Of a stretch of DNA of 64,000 nucleotides, positions 20,113 to 30,240 are shown piece after piece. The stretch is from Molanna angustata (taxonomy: Eukaryota > Arthropoda > Insecta > Trichoptera > Molannidae). The notes beneath the pieces were generated by a model. The model was not told the DNA's origin. It did not search any database and was given only the letters and a program-made list of their open reading frames with translations. The translations under genes and the position numbers were made by a program. Numbering within the stretch: the first letter of the stretch is position 1; each line of letters begins with the position of its first letter. The DNA lies in assembly GCA_963576475.1 (NCBI GenBank), contig OY754982.1, positions 16,062,217 to 16,126,216 on the forward strand. Reading direction: 5' to 3'.

Positions 20113-21335
20113 TTCTTTAATTAAATTTTCAGAATAAGAAAAAGATGCAGAATAAGAAAAAACATATTTCCGTTTACTAGAATGCAAGCACTCGTGTGTA
20201 AAGGAAAATAATTGTAAAATGAATGAATGAAATTAAAAAGAAGGTCAAGGTATGTTTTTTTTTAAATAATAAAAGGATTACAATCATATTATATTCCCTA
20301 TAGGTATACTATTTCATTTTTGTTATTATTATATATTTTTGTTGAAAAATTATACAATAATAACATTTCTTATCATTCTTTAATTAAACATAAAGCCAAA
20401 AAGATATTAAAACGTAATATTACCTACCTTTTGGGATATCTAACGTCATTTGTGATTTGTGGCCTTTTCACACAAACTTTGATTGGAAATTTAATCTTAG
20501 ACTGTAATTTAAATTTTAAATAATTGTGAATATATTATGTTGCAAAAATGAAACTCAAGTTAATATTTCTTTTACATATGATGACGATTAAGAATCTTTT
20601 TATCTATTGCAGAAATGTACTCAAAGTACCAATGGATGAATAGGCTGGCGGACAACAGATATGTGTGGAAATATGGAGTGCTTGGTGTAAACCAATCCTA
20701 GGATTGTAACCACGAAGAAGATGAAAGTTAACATAAAGTTTTGAAAATGATTCGTTGGCAATTTTGTCTAACAAGCTACAAAATATTGCATGGTGTGTTG
20801 TCACATACATTAGCCTAACATGTTCAGCTTAGCATATTTCATCATCCGGCTCTCTATACGTTTCCAGTTACAGGCTATTCAAAGACTTTTCCATATTTCA
20901 ATGGCGAAAAGCTTTTTTCCAGGCCGGCGTACCGAGAGCTCGCTACAAAGACTTGGCTTATACTATGGGTAAAATATAGGCATGGGGTAATTACGAATTT
21001 TTGTGATGTTTTTGTGCCATTTCAATGTGTTTTGAAGCTTATTAGCCATGTTCAGGGCTTTCCCCAGCGCTTTCAGAATGGAAGGCGACGTATTCAATTT
21101 TATATTATGGCAAACCTGAATTAATTACATCTACCTACTTTTTTTTATTTAATTCATATGAAAGAGATATGCCACTTTTTATTTAAAAAAACACTGTGTC
21201 GTATTGAGATAACTAAACCGAGGTTCGCACATATAATATATGAAAAGGAATTTTCTCATTATTTTAGATGTATGAGTTTTAAACTTTCATTATTTATTTA
21301 TTTTGAAATATGGGTAACGTACAAATAAAATTTTA
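20113..21335. other. AT-rich sequence, no gene recognised
   Basis: Short open frames (20320-20523 plus; 20604-20810 minus) show no family features. The stretch 20820-21110 is somewhat more complex but matches nothing else here. Confidence 0.4.
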
Positions 21336-21554
21336 ACAGTATCCTCTATCACCAACACAATAAGTTGCAAGCTATTCATCGACAAAGACATCTTTAAATA
21401 CTATGCCATCAAACTACATAATTTCCCACCAACCTCACTAAAACTGCTACCACAATTCACATCGTCACAAAAATACAAAAAACACATAACAGCATGGATA
21501 AATAACACTGGTTCAGAACAAATCAATAACATTATTATACCCAATCAAATATAA
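21336..21554 (+). pseudogene. LINE RT C-terminal end, family L copy 1
   Basis: Open to the stop at 21552-21554: KLHNFPPTSLKLLP, then KYKKHITAWINNTGSEQINN. The [YL]N.LP..lK....kfK..l..Wl pattern is the usual end of CR1- or jockey-like non-LTR polyproteins. Upstream coding is lost. The same C-terminus and 3' UTR recur on the minus strand at 34384-34710. Confidence 0.75.
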
Positions 21555-21843
21555 TTAACCTTCACATTTTTTCTCAATAATTATTTAATGTATAATTTAA
21601 TTCAAGAACTATATACATAATGTACTATCTATGTCACACAACTGTTCAAATGAACACCTCGGCACAGGGCTTCATAGTTAGATGTTCATCGTATCCTATC
21701 AATTACAATACTTATCAATAAATAATACACATACACACACATATATGTACACACGCACTTAACTTCTAGCTCTAGTATGTAATTGTTTTTGTAAGTTCCT
21801 CATTGTATTGTTAATAATAAATAAATAAATAAATAAATAAAGT
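21555..21843 (+). mobile_element. 3' UTR and AAATA tail of LINE family L
   Basis: Contains TTGTGTGACATAGATAG in reverse complement (21634-21650 region), GAACACCTCGGCACAGGGCT, ACACACGCACTTAACTTCTA and ends in (AAATA/AATA)n at 21816-21843. Confidence 0.85.
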
Positions 21844-21909
21844 ATAATAAATGTATATAATCTCAGTGATGTATCTTAATCAGCCCAATTTGTTATTATT
21901 TTTTAGTGC

Positions 21910-22218
21910 TCATTGCTGGTAACAAAACAATGAATTATTCCTGTCTATAATGTGGCTCCCGAAAAGGTTTCTGGCCATACAGAATATGTCCACGGACCTG
22001 TTTCTTTCTAAATTATTATGTGTGGTAAGGAATCGGTACAGTGGCGAATGAGCGGCGTTAGTGTTATTGTCTAAAAAGAACGTTGACGTGTGTCTTGTTC
22101 TTCTGTTTGGTACGTTGGAGTTAATAATTTTCAGAAGGTCTATATTATTACAGTCAATATTGGAGTTTATTATGGCATGAAGGTACATTAAGTGTGATGT
22201 CCTTCGTCTTTTTTGCAA
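21910..22218 (-). pseudogene. LINE RT C-terminal end (CR1/jockey-like)
   Basis: Minus strand, 102 codons to the stop at 21912-21910. Motifs: RRRTSHLMYLHAIINSN, VPNRRTRHTSTFFLD, SPLYRFLTTHN, VDIFCMARNLF. R....H...LH.I......VP....R......F......SPL.R....N......DIF is a known LINE C-terminal layout. The frame is intact over this part, but the catalytic domain is missing. The first Met is just the first ATG left after truncation. Confidence 0.8.
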
Positions 22219-23022
22219 AGCATAATTTTAAATTTTCTTTAATGAATATCCCTTATATTATTTATTACATCATATAAACTCACCACAATCAATACAATAA
22301 GGTCAAAACTGAAGTTGTATAGTCAAAAGAAAACTTAATTTACTTCGTTGCAAATGTATTTACGAATACGATAATTAACATAAAAATGGGCGGATGAGAC
22401 TAAAGGAACAGAAGGGACCAACGGACGGGACTGAATGATGGAAGGGACGGTATCATAATTAGATTCTAGATAGTAATATTAAAAATACAAAATAATACAT
22501 ATAGATTTTCATTTTTATCAAATAAATCTTCTGCTTATTATTTAGCAAAATAGGCCTTTAAACATGTTAACGCATTTAACGCCTTGTCAGAAAGCCAACT
22601 ATTTGAAGTTGGTTTCACAATTGAAAGTCATTATTCAATTTTAACAAACGTTGTATCATCAATTTTTTTTCCAGAATGTCGCGGGTATTCCCGACTAAAA
22701 TTTCCTGGGATCGGAAACGAAAGATTTCCCGGATATTCCGGGTAAGATACCCTAGTACTGATGTAAATAATTATACACAGACAGGACAACGTCTGTCGGG
22801 TTTTGCAAGTATCTAATATAGGTAAATATTGCATTGTAAATTTTTACTGGTCCACTAACTTTTTTATATATGGCCCAATACATTTAATAAACAGGTGGTA
22901 AGGTTATTTAAAACCATATGCTATCTTGATGCATACGTCCATTTATCGCTTATTAATATAGAAGATTCATGTACGTATTATATAGGATATTGACTTATTC
23001 ACAATGCAACGACATCTATGTT
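22219..23022. other. AT-rich sequence with a proline-codon-like CCCGG patch
   Basis: Around 22675-22750 short motifs CGGGTATTCCCG, TTCCCGGATATTCCGGG occur; possibly the worn end of a DNA transposon. A minus-strand frame of 67 codons across it is unsupported. Confidence 0.35.
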
Positions 23023-23084
23023 CCCCGTCAAAACTGGCTCATTGTAGCAAGGCTCATTGTAGCAAGGAGCCAGTTTTGACGGGG
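23023..23084. repeat. Hairpin, 18-bp arms enclosing a duplicated 15-mer
   Basis: CCCCGTCAAAACTGGCTC at 23023 and its exact reverse complement ending at 23084. The loop is a tandem duplication of GGCTCATTGTAGCAA. Confidence 0.92.
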
Positions 23085-23207
23085 CGGTAATTTAGTCTTT
23101 ACAAGAAGGAAATCCATATACTAAAGACACCTGGTACCTCTATCTATCCTGGTTCTTGGTCTACCCTATCTAAACATTTCTCTACACTAGTCCCTTCTTC
23201 TTCCCCA

Positions 23208-23298
23208 GCACATGTTTTAATAATGCTTTAATAATTCGTACTGGATACTTAAACAAAACCTTTGTACTAAGTTTATATCGCTTTTCATAGAAATACTC
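23208..23298 (+). repeat. Dispersed repeat family H, copy 2
   Basis: CACATGTTTTAATAA and ACTAAGTTTATATCGCTTTT as at 18226, with about 34 more bases between the two blocks. Confidence 0.75.
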
Positions 23299-23628
23299 AA
23301 CACAATAAAATATTTAGTAAGATAAAAAAACTGTTTACATACACATAAGAAGAGAAAACAAAAGAATATACATACACAAATAATGAAAAAATCATCGTGA
23401 TATTTCAAAAAGACCATGCTAAGTTATTTTTTGGCAGAACCAGGCCCCAGCAACGGATTTTCAGTATGATCCCAAGGAATGATTGTGTTTATCAAAAATT
23501 GTAACTGAAAATGTAAAAGTATGAATTCTCACAATCAATAAAGACATTACTATATTATAAAGCGAACCAAAAAAATGAACCTGCATTATAAGTCAGTAAA
23601 TTTCCAAACATGAACACAATTAAGCGGG
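23299..23628. other. AT-rich sequence, nothing recognised
   Basis: No supported feature. Confidence 0.5.
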
Positions 23629-23790
23629 TTGCAAACCAAAAGCTGAGCTAGGTTTGTTTAGCTTAGCTCGCATAGCTGATGTAATTTTTCATACTACTCA
23701 CATAGTTTGCAGTCTGCACAATTGTATGAAAAACGACCTCAGCTATGCGAGCTAATCTAAACTAAATGAACTTAGCTTTTGGACTGCAAT
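23629..23790. mobile_element. Fold-back MITE, ~65-bp imperfect arms
   Basis: TTGCAAACCAAAAGCTGAGC, TTAGCTCGCATAGCTGA and ATTTTTCATA on the left are mirrored by TATGAAAAAC, TCAGCTATGCGAGCTAA and TAGCTTTTGGACTGCAA on the right. Moderately diverged arms, no ORF. Confidence 0.88.
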
Positions 23791-24035
23791 CAGCTTTAAA
23801 CATAATATGTTCAATATAAGGTATTTTTGTATTGTTATTGTAATTTTTCATTAAATTTAACATGATGTTTGTTTTGAAATACAATATTCTTTATCAAAAA
23901 ATCCTATTAAAAAAATCAAAATCAGTATATTGTGTACATCTTTATGTAGTAAATAAATTTGTATCTGTGTTTGGAATTTTTTTATGAATGCATAAGTTTT
24001 CATAATAAATATTTAAATAAAAAAATAATTTAACA

Positions 24036-24152
24036 AACTCATTTCGTGAAAATGGTGAATATTTTCCATAGAAAATTTGAATACTTTATGGATTGACTTA
24101 TTAGTGAGGAGTTCAGCGTTGGCCACAATCCACTCGTTTTATTTACGTGATC
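24036..24152 (+). repeat. Dispersed repeat family D, copy 1
   Basis: AACAAACTCATTTCGTGAAA, then GTTGGCCACAATCCACTCGT. The same blocks occur in reverse orientation at 40545-40672. Preceding sequence from 23820 may belong to the same element. Confidence 0.8.
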
Positions 24153-24879
24153 ACTTTATGCTTTTGTTCGTATTTTTGTATTATTTAAAACGGTGTGTAA
24201 TTGTAAAATTGTATTAAGGGAATCATTAACTACTGTGGTAGATTAAGGTAGGTACCTTCCTTAAGTTTGTCTTACTTAATATTAATAGAATGGGAATTGG
24301 TTTGGTTAGTCAACTGATGGACATTCCATTTATATGGAAATTTGTAAAAACCTTGAATTTAATATTATGTACAATAGTGGCTACCAATTAGTGAAGCTGC
24401 AATAAAGCGATTTATTTAAAATGAGGTTTATCATGGATAAAAAAAAAACATTTGTGTATGTGAACCAGTGTAAACCAAGAATTCTCTACAATATATGAAA
24501 CAACGATATGAAAATCTTTCCAAAATATTGAAACATAGAAGTTAATGTCGGTCAAAGATAATGAATGTTTTTGTCAAGACAGAAATGTTGCACTTACTTA
24601 GATTTCTCTGCCTATCACATAAGTAACAACGCGCGATGTTATTTATAAACTAATAACGTCGTGTAAGCAATAAAATAATATTATTATACCACCATAATTC
24701 AAAACATTTACAATGATCATAAAGTGCATTTGTATATTTCGTTAATGGCAACATTACACGTATTTACAGTCTATTGGGGCGTATAACTTGTTTCCCGCGA
24801 TTTGCTACATATTTGATTGATGCATTGTATGTTATTACGGAACATAATGTACATTTTTCATAAAAAAATAATCATTTGA
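24153..24879. other. AT-rich sequence, nothing recognised
   Basis: No supported feature. Confidence 0.5.
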
Positions 24880-25330
24880 AACGCGTGTGTTGACAAAATG
24901 GTGTTACCATAATAATGGTAGGCATGTGGCAATTATGAAAAGAAAAAAAACCGGAATGCCGATCACCTCTTTGGCCCGCTCTATCATTGTTGAATTATTA
25001 TTTCCCCATTTTTTTCCGACGGGCAATACAGGTCGGACCGGTGTTCTTTATTTGAAATTTGTTTGCGTTCTGTCATCGTCCATTTCGGTGATGGGGCGTT
25101 AATCCCGCCATTTTTGGCCTTTAGAACATGTTTGGACGATCGGTGATGTAATGTACTCGTATTAGATGTACATAACGGTAATTTAATGCAACAGAAATAA
25201 ATATAAATATTTCAAAATTTAAACGAGTGATTTTTGTTCAACACTAAATTTTCCCCCCACCACCGCGCGTTCTGTTTATGAGGACTAATAACGCCCTTTG
25301 CAAAACTCCGAGGCTGGTTTGTTTTAACAA
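24880..25330. other. Non-repeat island, possible conserved noncoding DNA
   Basis: Less AT-rich than its flanks, with GATCACCTCTTTGGCCCGCT, GACGGGCAATACAGGTCGGA, CCCGCCATTTTTGGCC (25108) and CCCCCCACCACCGCGCGTTC. A 71-codon open frame crosses it but has no family features. No other copy in the window. Confidence 0.45.
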
Positions 25331-26377
25331 AAGTATCAGTAATATTTTAATTAAAGTACTACTAATTGCTCTATAAACTAGCAGTGTGTGGACGTCATTC
25401 TGAAAGATGGAAATGTAAGATGATTAACAACTGATTAGCACGTATCATGAGACGGTGCATGAAAATCAATGGATGCGTGTTAATATGGCATTCAGATGAT
25501 AATAATAATAATGATAATCAAAGTTTTCATGCGCCGTTTTGTGGTAAAAACTTATTCCAAGGACGCTTTGGTTAATTTGTTGGCTCTGCGATACAAAGAA
25601 GTCTTAAGCACGCACTTCAGAAGGCAATATATTCCACTTAATAGATCCGTTAACATTGAAACCACGATCAAAGTGAGCCGCTTTATTGGATTTTTCCAAT
25701 TATTTTAAATAATTGGTAATGTGTGATTCTGACGATCTCATTGTTAAACGTCTCTCTGATGGTAGATTCCTCTGACACAGTTCTTGAATATTGTGCAGAG
25801 CCAAGTCAGGCAGAGCTATGTAAAACACTCAGCACACTTATATATTATAATCTATTCGCTCTTGACACCTCAACCAGTGTAGTTCGTTTAGGAGAGGCGT
25901 TATGTGACATTTGGGTATACTGTCTTCCTCATTTTTGGATAAACTTTGGCGGATAAGCTGTCTCAGATGGAAGAAACTCAAGCTAACAGTTTTTTGAGAT
26001 CTGCAGGTTGAGCGATAGTTTGTTGACCAAGTGAACGATCCAGGAAGTTAACATTCTTTTTTGGTACAAATACATCTCCATTGATGTTGATGTGAGCGTT
26101 CTCAATTAGTTGTTGTTGCAGCGATGATGCTCTCTCTTTCTAGTCCTTGAGAGACACGAAGAATGTATGTATGTATGCTATTAATGCGAAAATTTGTGTA
26201 TATTACTTTTCCAAAGTAAAATCAAACCATATCAAAAGCAATCAAACGGTCCTGTCATATACAATACACTGACTTCAATGTCTAGAATCTAGAAGAAAAT
26301 ACCAATAAAGTCAAACGCTTTAATCTTTGCAAACTGTACAGCTTGTAAGAAAGAGTGAATATATAATAATTTCTGGC
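25331..26377. other. Mixed sequence, no gene recognised
   Basis: Frames of 70 and 77 codons (25496-25708, 25723-25956) sit in slightly more complex sequence; CVD-like signatures are absent and neither strand gives a convincing protein. Around 25725-26160 a decayed coding region of an unknown element is possible. Confidence 0.35.
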
Positions 26378-27055
26378 TTAAGGCTCTTGTATACCCTGGG
26401 TATACGAATGTACACAAAAATGCATAAAAAAATACCTTCTTATGTATGAAACACGAAAAAATATTGTATATCACCTAATCTGTGACAAACAATACTTTTT
26501 CGTGAAAAAATGATAAAATTAAGAGGTTTTTTTTCTAAATAGCAAGAATAATTATTAAAATATTATAAAAATAAAAAACTCAGCCTGTAGATTTTCATAT
26601 TCGCTTTCGATTGTAATAAAAATCTACCTCATATACCTTGTAGTACAATAAATAAATATCAAAGGGTTTTACTAAAAGTTATTTTACAAGAAAAGTATTA
26701 AAGAATAATACAAAATTCAAAAATCTGAAATAAGATGCAAAAATAATTAAGATGTAAATAGATGGGTTGGTGGCAGAGCGGTTAGCGCATTGAGTTAGTA
26801 ATCCAGTGGTCGCGAGTTCGAATCCTGTCTCGACCGATTTCGTTCACCTATAGCACAAGCATTTATGCTTATTTTATGGAACGTAGGAAGATATAGATGA
26901 ACGTAGATGACTTGTTTAACAAGGACATATTCATTATATTTAAAAAAAATACAAACTCTCCTTTATTTTAAAGATGTATCTTTTGAGAGTAGGTACTGTG
27001 GAAAATATTTTCAAAACATACCATATAGCCTACTATAGCCTCTTAAGAGGGCATA
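26378..27055 (+). repeat. Dispersed repeat family 3, copy c, split by a SINE
   Basis: TGTATACCCTGGGTATACGA to TAGCCTACTATAGCCTCTTA. Collinear with copy b except for a SINE A inserted at 26762-26949. Confidence 0.88.
26762..26949 (+). mobile_element. SINE family A, full-length-like copy
   Basis: GGGTTGGTGGCAGAGCGGTT (A-box), GAGTTAGTAATCCAGTGG, GCGAGTTCGAATCCTG (B-box), body AGCATTTATGCTTATTTTA, GAACGTAGGAAGATATAGAT, GTTTAACAAGGACATATTCA and an A-run. The most complete plus-strand copy here. Confidence 0.93.
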
Positions 27056-27640
27056 TAACGAGGACATCTAGTGACTGAAAAAAATATAAATCAAAACCGC
27101 CTAATGCACTTTTAAGTTACGATTTAGTAAGTGTAATTTTTGCTTGCGTTAAAAATGGTTTATACGTGATTTCAACTAAGTAAATAAAAAATAAGAAAAT
27201 TCACATTGATTTTATACACTCTTTAAGCACATAAAAGTGTTGTTTGTATACGATACATAGTTATAGAGTAATTAAAAAATGTAAAAAATTTTAATATTTT
27301 TTTAGAACATTCACTAAAGAAATGTCGAAAATACTAACGGTATTTTTTTTAGAAACATACTGAAATCAAATTTCTCAGATATTTTAAACAAATTGGGGTG
27401 TTTAATTAGGTTTATATGCCCCCTTGATGTTTTGCCTGTTGATGACCTTAAAAAAGCCAATTAATATATTGGGTCTGCGTGGTTTAAATTATCTCACACA
27501 GATGCCAGCAGCTCAATAGATGTGAATGTAAAACAATTTTCCTATCATTTTGTAAATAAATAATAGTTGTATGAACGACGCCAAAATGCATTACCATAGT
27601 GTACGCTTACATCCTTCTTCAGAGGCATTCTGACCGCGAA
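27056..27640. other. AT-rich sequence, nothing recognised
   Basis: No supported feature. Confidence 0.5.
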
Positions 27641-27775
27641 ATAATATTTATTTAAATTCATTTTCACGCAAATATTGATTATCTGTGCTGGAAACACTGG
27701 CTGCTTGGAAAAAAATGCCATATGGCAATTAACTCGCTACTTGTGCAGGGTGCAAGAAAGTCTTTGTAATTTATT
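27641..27775 (+). mobile_element. SINE family C, 3' half
   Basis: TGTGCTGGAAACACTGGCTG, CTTGGAAAAAAATGCCATAT, GGCAATTAACTCGC, CTTGTGCAGGGTGCAAGAAA. The head with the B-box is absent. Confidence 0.85.
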
Positions 27776-27904
27776 TAATTAATTTTCATTGTTGTTTAAT
27801 GATATGAGATGTACTTATTCGAATCCATACTCCTCAGTGGAATGATTTTTGAACTAGTGAAAATTATGTATTTATTTAAATAATTTATTTACAGGTGTAC
27901 AAAG

Positions 27905-28191
27905 GTGGGCTTATTGCCATAAGGCAATTTCTTCCAACCAACCCGAGCAACGTGATGTCTCTGAAGTTAAATCGATACAATACTTATTTAGTGAGAAATA
28001 AATTGATAAATAAATAAAACAGAGGAGTGAGAAAAAAATACAAAGAGAAAAAAAGAAGAGAGAGTTAAAAAAGAACAATAAAATAACACTGATCATAGCA
28101 ATGAGGGAAAGAAGGAGGTTACGGAGGGATATAGAAGGAATATTCAGGAACTATTTGACAGATAAAGTTTTTTTAGTTTACCTTTTAATAT
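27905..28191 (-). mobile_element. 3' UTR and tail of minus-strand LINE
   Basis: Runs from the stop at 28194 to the tail GGTTGGAAGAAATTGCC, TTAT, GGCAATAAGCCCACC (27941-27905), ending TTTGTACACC. Rich in TCT/CTT on the minus strand. Confidence 0.75.
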
Positions 28192-28345
28192 TTAAATGGA
28201 TTGAGATGACGTTACTTCATCACTTAGGCCATTCCATAGTCTAGCTGATTGTACTTGAAAAGAAGAGCTGAAAACTTCTGTATTGTGAATGGGGATAGCT
28301 GGTGTGGTACGTTCAGCAGATCGAAGCGGTAGGCCTTGACTTGAC
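28192..28345 (-). pseudogene. LINE RT C-terminal end with frameshift
   Basis: Minus strand: one frame reads SSFSCQVKAYRFDLLNVPH, and after a slip near 28275 another reads IPIHNTEVFSSSFQVQSARL, WNGLSDEVTSSQSI and stops at 28194-28192. The ...P......T.....SF.v...RLWN.L ending is diagnostic of non-LTR polyproteins. It is linked directly to the 3' UTR and tail downstream. Confidence 0.8.
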
Positions 28346-28539
28346 AAGAAAACGACGATATTTTTTTAAATATTGTGGAGAATAGATATGACAGTATGTG
28401 AATGTTACGACGATAATATTATACAGATTTTATGAAGAATCAAATAATAAACACGAGATTCCTTTTTCAAAGCGAATTTTCTGAGAGAATTTAATAATTT
28501 GAAAAGTTCAAACAATTATTATTCCAAGTTTCGTTTTTC

Positions 28540-28810
28540 GAATTCGAAAATGGTGGGTATGCCAAGCTGCCAAACAATTTTCCCCTATCGCCATTGGTCA
28601 ATTGCCCTCTGTAGTCCTCTTAACACCCACTCGACACCCTTTCCTATCACCCTACCCTCTCTGGCCCTCGCTAATTAGTAGGGAGCGAGCGAGACAGAGA
28701 TAGCTTTTCCAACGAACGCCGCCATTATGGACTGGACAATTCCACCTCCAGCCGTTGGGGCTTTCGAAAGTTTTGTGGACTGGCAATATTGCAAATTCAT
28801 AAGGGATCAA
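28540..28810. other. Non-repeat island with GAGA and GCCGCCAT motifs
   Basis: CCCTATCGCCATTGGTCAAT, GGGAGCGAGCGAGACAGAGA (28681), AACGCCGCCATTATGGACTG (28708) and CCACCTCCAGCCGTTGGGGC. GCCAT (Pho/YY1 core) beside GAGA-factor-like sites is the layout of insect Polycomb response elements or core promoters. The 61-codon frame here is not credible. Confidence 0.45.
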
Positions 28811-29644
28811 ATCACGTGAATACATTATTAATATCATTTCATTTTAATATAAAAATATCACTTTTGCTTAAATATCAATATTGGTAAGGGAATTATTATG
28901 ATATTTTATAAGTACAAATTCGTGCTCTACCAGAATTTCAGTAATCGATTTTTTTTTCACTTAAAATGTATATTGCATAAAAATCACCTAGTTACGGAAT
29001 ATTTTTCGTCATGCATTCCTCACCTAAGAACAGGTATTCTGCCTAGTGAGATAGGCGAATTTCTATAAATTTATATAATGTTTTAAAAACTGTAGGTAGG
29101 TACTTATTTTTATTGGAATGTAAATATATTTGTATTTTATTTTTAATTGTGTATAATATATTGATATTCTTATGTTTGTTTAAATTTTTCTTTTATTTTA
29201 AAATTTAAATTTTAATCATTGTTGATATTATTGATATTATTATGTTTTGTTTAAATTTGCTTTTATTTTAAAATTTAAACATTTAATCATTGTATATTCA
29301 TTGCATAGTGTATAGTTGGTCATTGCATAGTGTATTATGATTGATATTGTTGTTTGTTTAAATTTGCTTTATTTTAAAATTGTATAGTTAATCATTGTAT
29401 AGCGTATTATGTTTGCTTTTATTTTAAAATTTCAATTTTTAATCATTGTATAGATGTTGTTTATTTAAATAGGTTTTCAAGCCGTAAATGTAAAATAAAT
29501 AAATAAAAATAAAAAATATTATTTAGAAGAAGTATTATGAACAGATATGTTACATAAATATGTTACATAAATGCCTTCATTCAAATCCATACACCGTAGC
29601 ACACATGCTACTCTGCTAATTATTCAAAATACATATTTACATTA
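28811..29644. other. AT-rich sequence with a LINE 3'-UTR motif and diverged direct repeats
   Basis: AAGAACAGGTATTCTGCCTA, GTGAGATAGG at 29027-29056 matches the motif at 42716. From 29150 to 29480 phrases such as TTGTTTAAATTTGCTTTTAT, TTTAAAATTT and TAATCATTGTATA recur several times, a decayed tandem repeat. Confidence 0.6.
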
Positions 29645-29884
29645 ACCCTTTGTCGTTATTTTACTCATGCCAGAAGGGAACCAGACTGCCTCGAGAAGCT
29701 TTTTGTGATGGGCAGCGTGGAGGGACGGAGATCTCGTAGTCGCTCACCGACCAGATGGAGTGATTTGGTTAAGTCCACAATGGGGTCTTCGGTGACTGGT
29801 GCTCTGCGTTCAGCCCAAAACAGATTGGCATGGAGGCAGGTCATACGTGTGGCGACGGACTGCAGCCGCTATCCTCAGTCATGA
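29645..29884 (+). pseudogene. LINE ORF C-terminal end
   Basis: Open from 29645 to the stop at 29882-29884: LCRYFTHARREPDCLEKLFV, then RSRSRSPTRWSDLVKST, then ALRSAQNRLAWRQVIRVAT. H..R...D.LEKL...G...G.R.RGRSP.RW.D.......A...A..R..WR is a standard tail of insect endonuclease-RT LINEs. Overlooked if only ATG-initiated frames are considered. 5'-truncated. Confidence 0.85.
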
Positions 29885-30002
29885 GGAAAAGGACGAATGA
29901 ATGATTCTCTCTTTGGTCGACCCCTGCTTCTTATTTTGATATTCATTATAACTATACAGGTATTTAACGTACGAAAAAAAATCATAAGTATCAATTTATT
30001 TG

Positions 30003-30240
30003 TCGGCCTTCGTGGCTCAGTTGGTTGGGTATCTGACTGCTGATCCAAAGGTTCCGGGTTCGATTCCCGGTGGAGACACAGTTTTTAATTGTGTTTTCAG
30101 TCTGGATCTGTGAGACGATTAATATCGTAAGTCTCCAGAATGTGGCAACTTGTTATTGGGCACGTGTTGAATTAATATTTGAAATAGTACCTGTTAGTTG
30201 CCTGAGAAATATGTAAAATGAAATATGTAAATAAAAAATA
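30003..30240 (+). mobile_element. SINE family B, most complete copy
   Basis: TTCGTGGCTCAGTTGGTTGG (A-box), GGGTTCGATTCCCGG (B-box), CAGTCTGGATCTGTGAGACG, AGTCTCCAGAATGTGGCAAC, TTGTTATTGGGCACGTGTTG, then an AT-rich tail. tRNA-like head with pol III promoter boxes. Confidence 0.92.

Noticed and set aside
25496..25956. Two consecutive frames of 70 and 77 codons as a small gene pair
   Set aside because: No homology signature, no shared splice or promoter signals, and composition close to the flanks.
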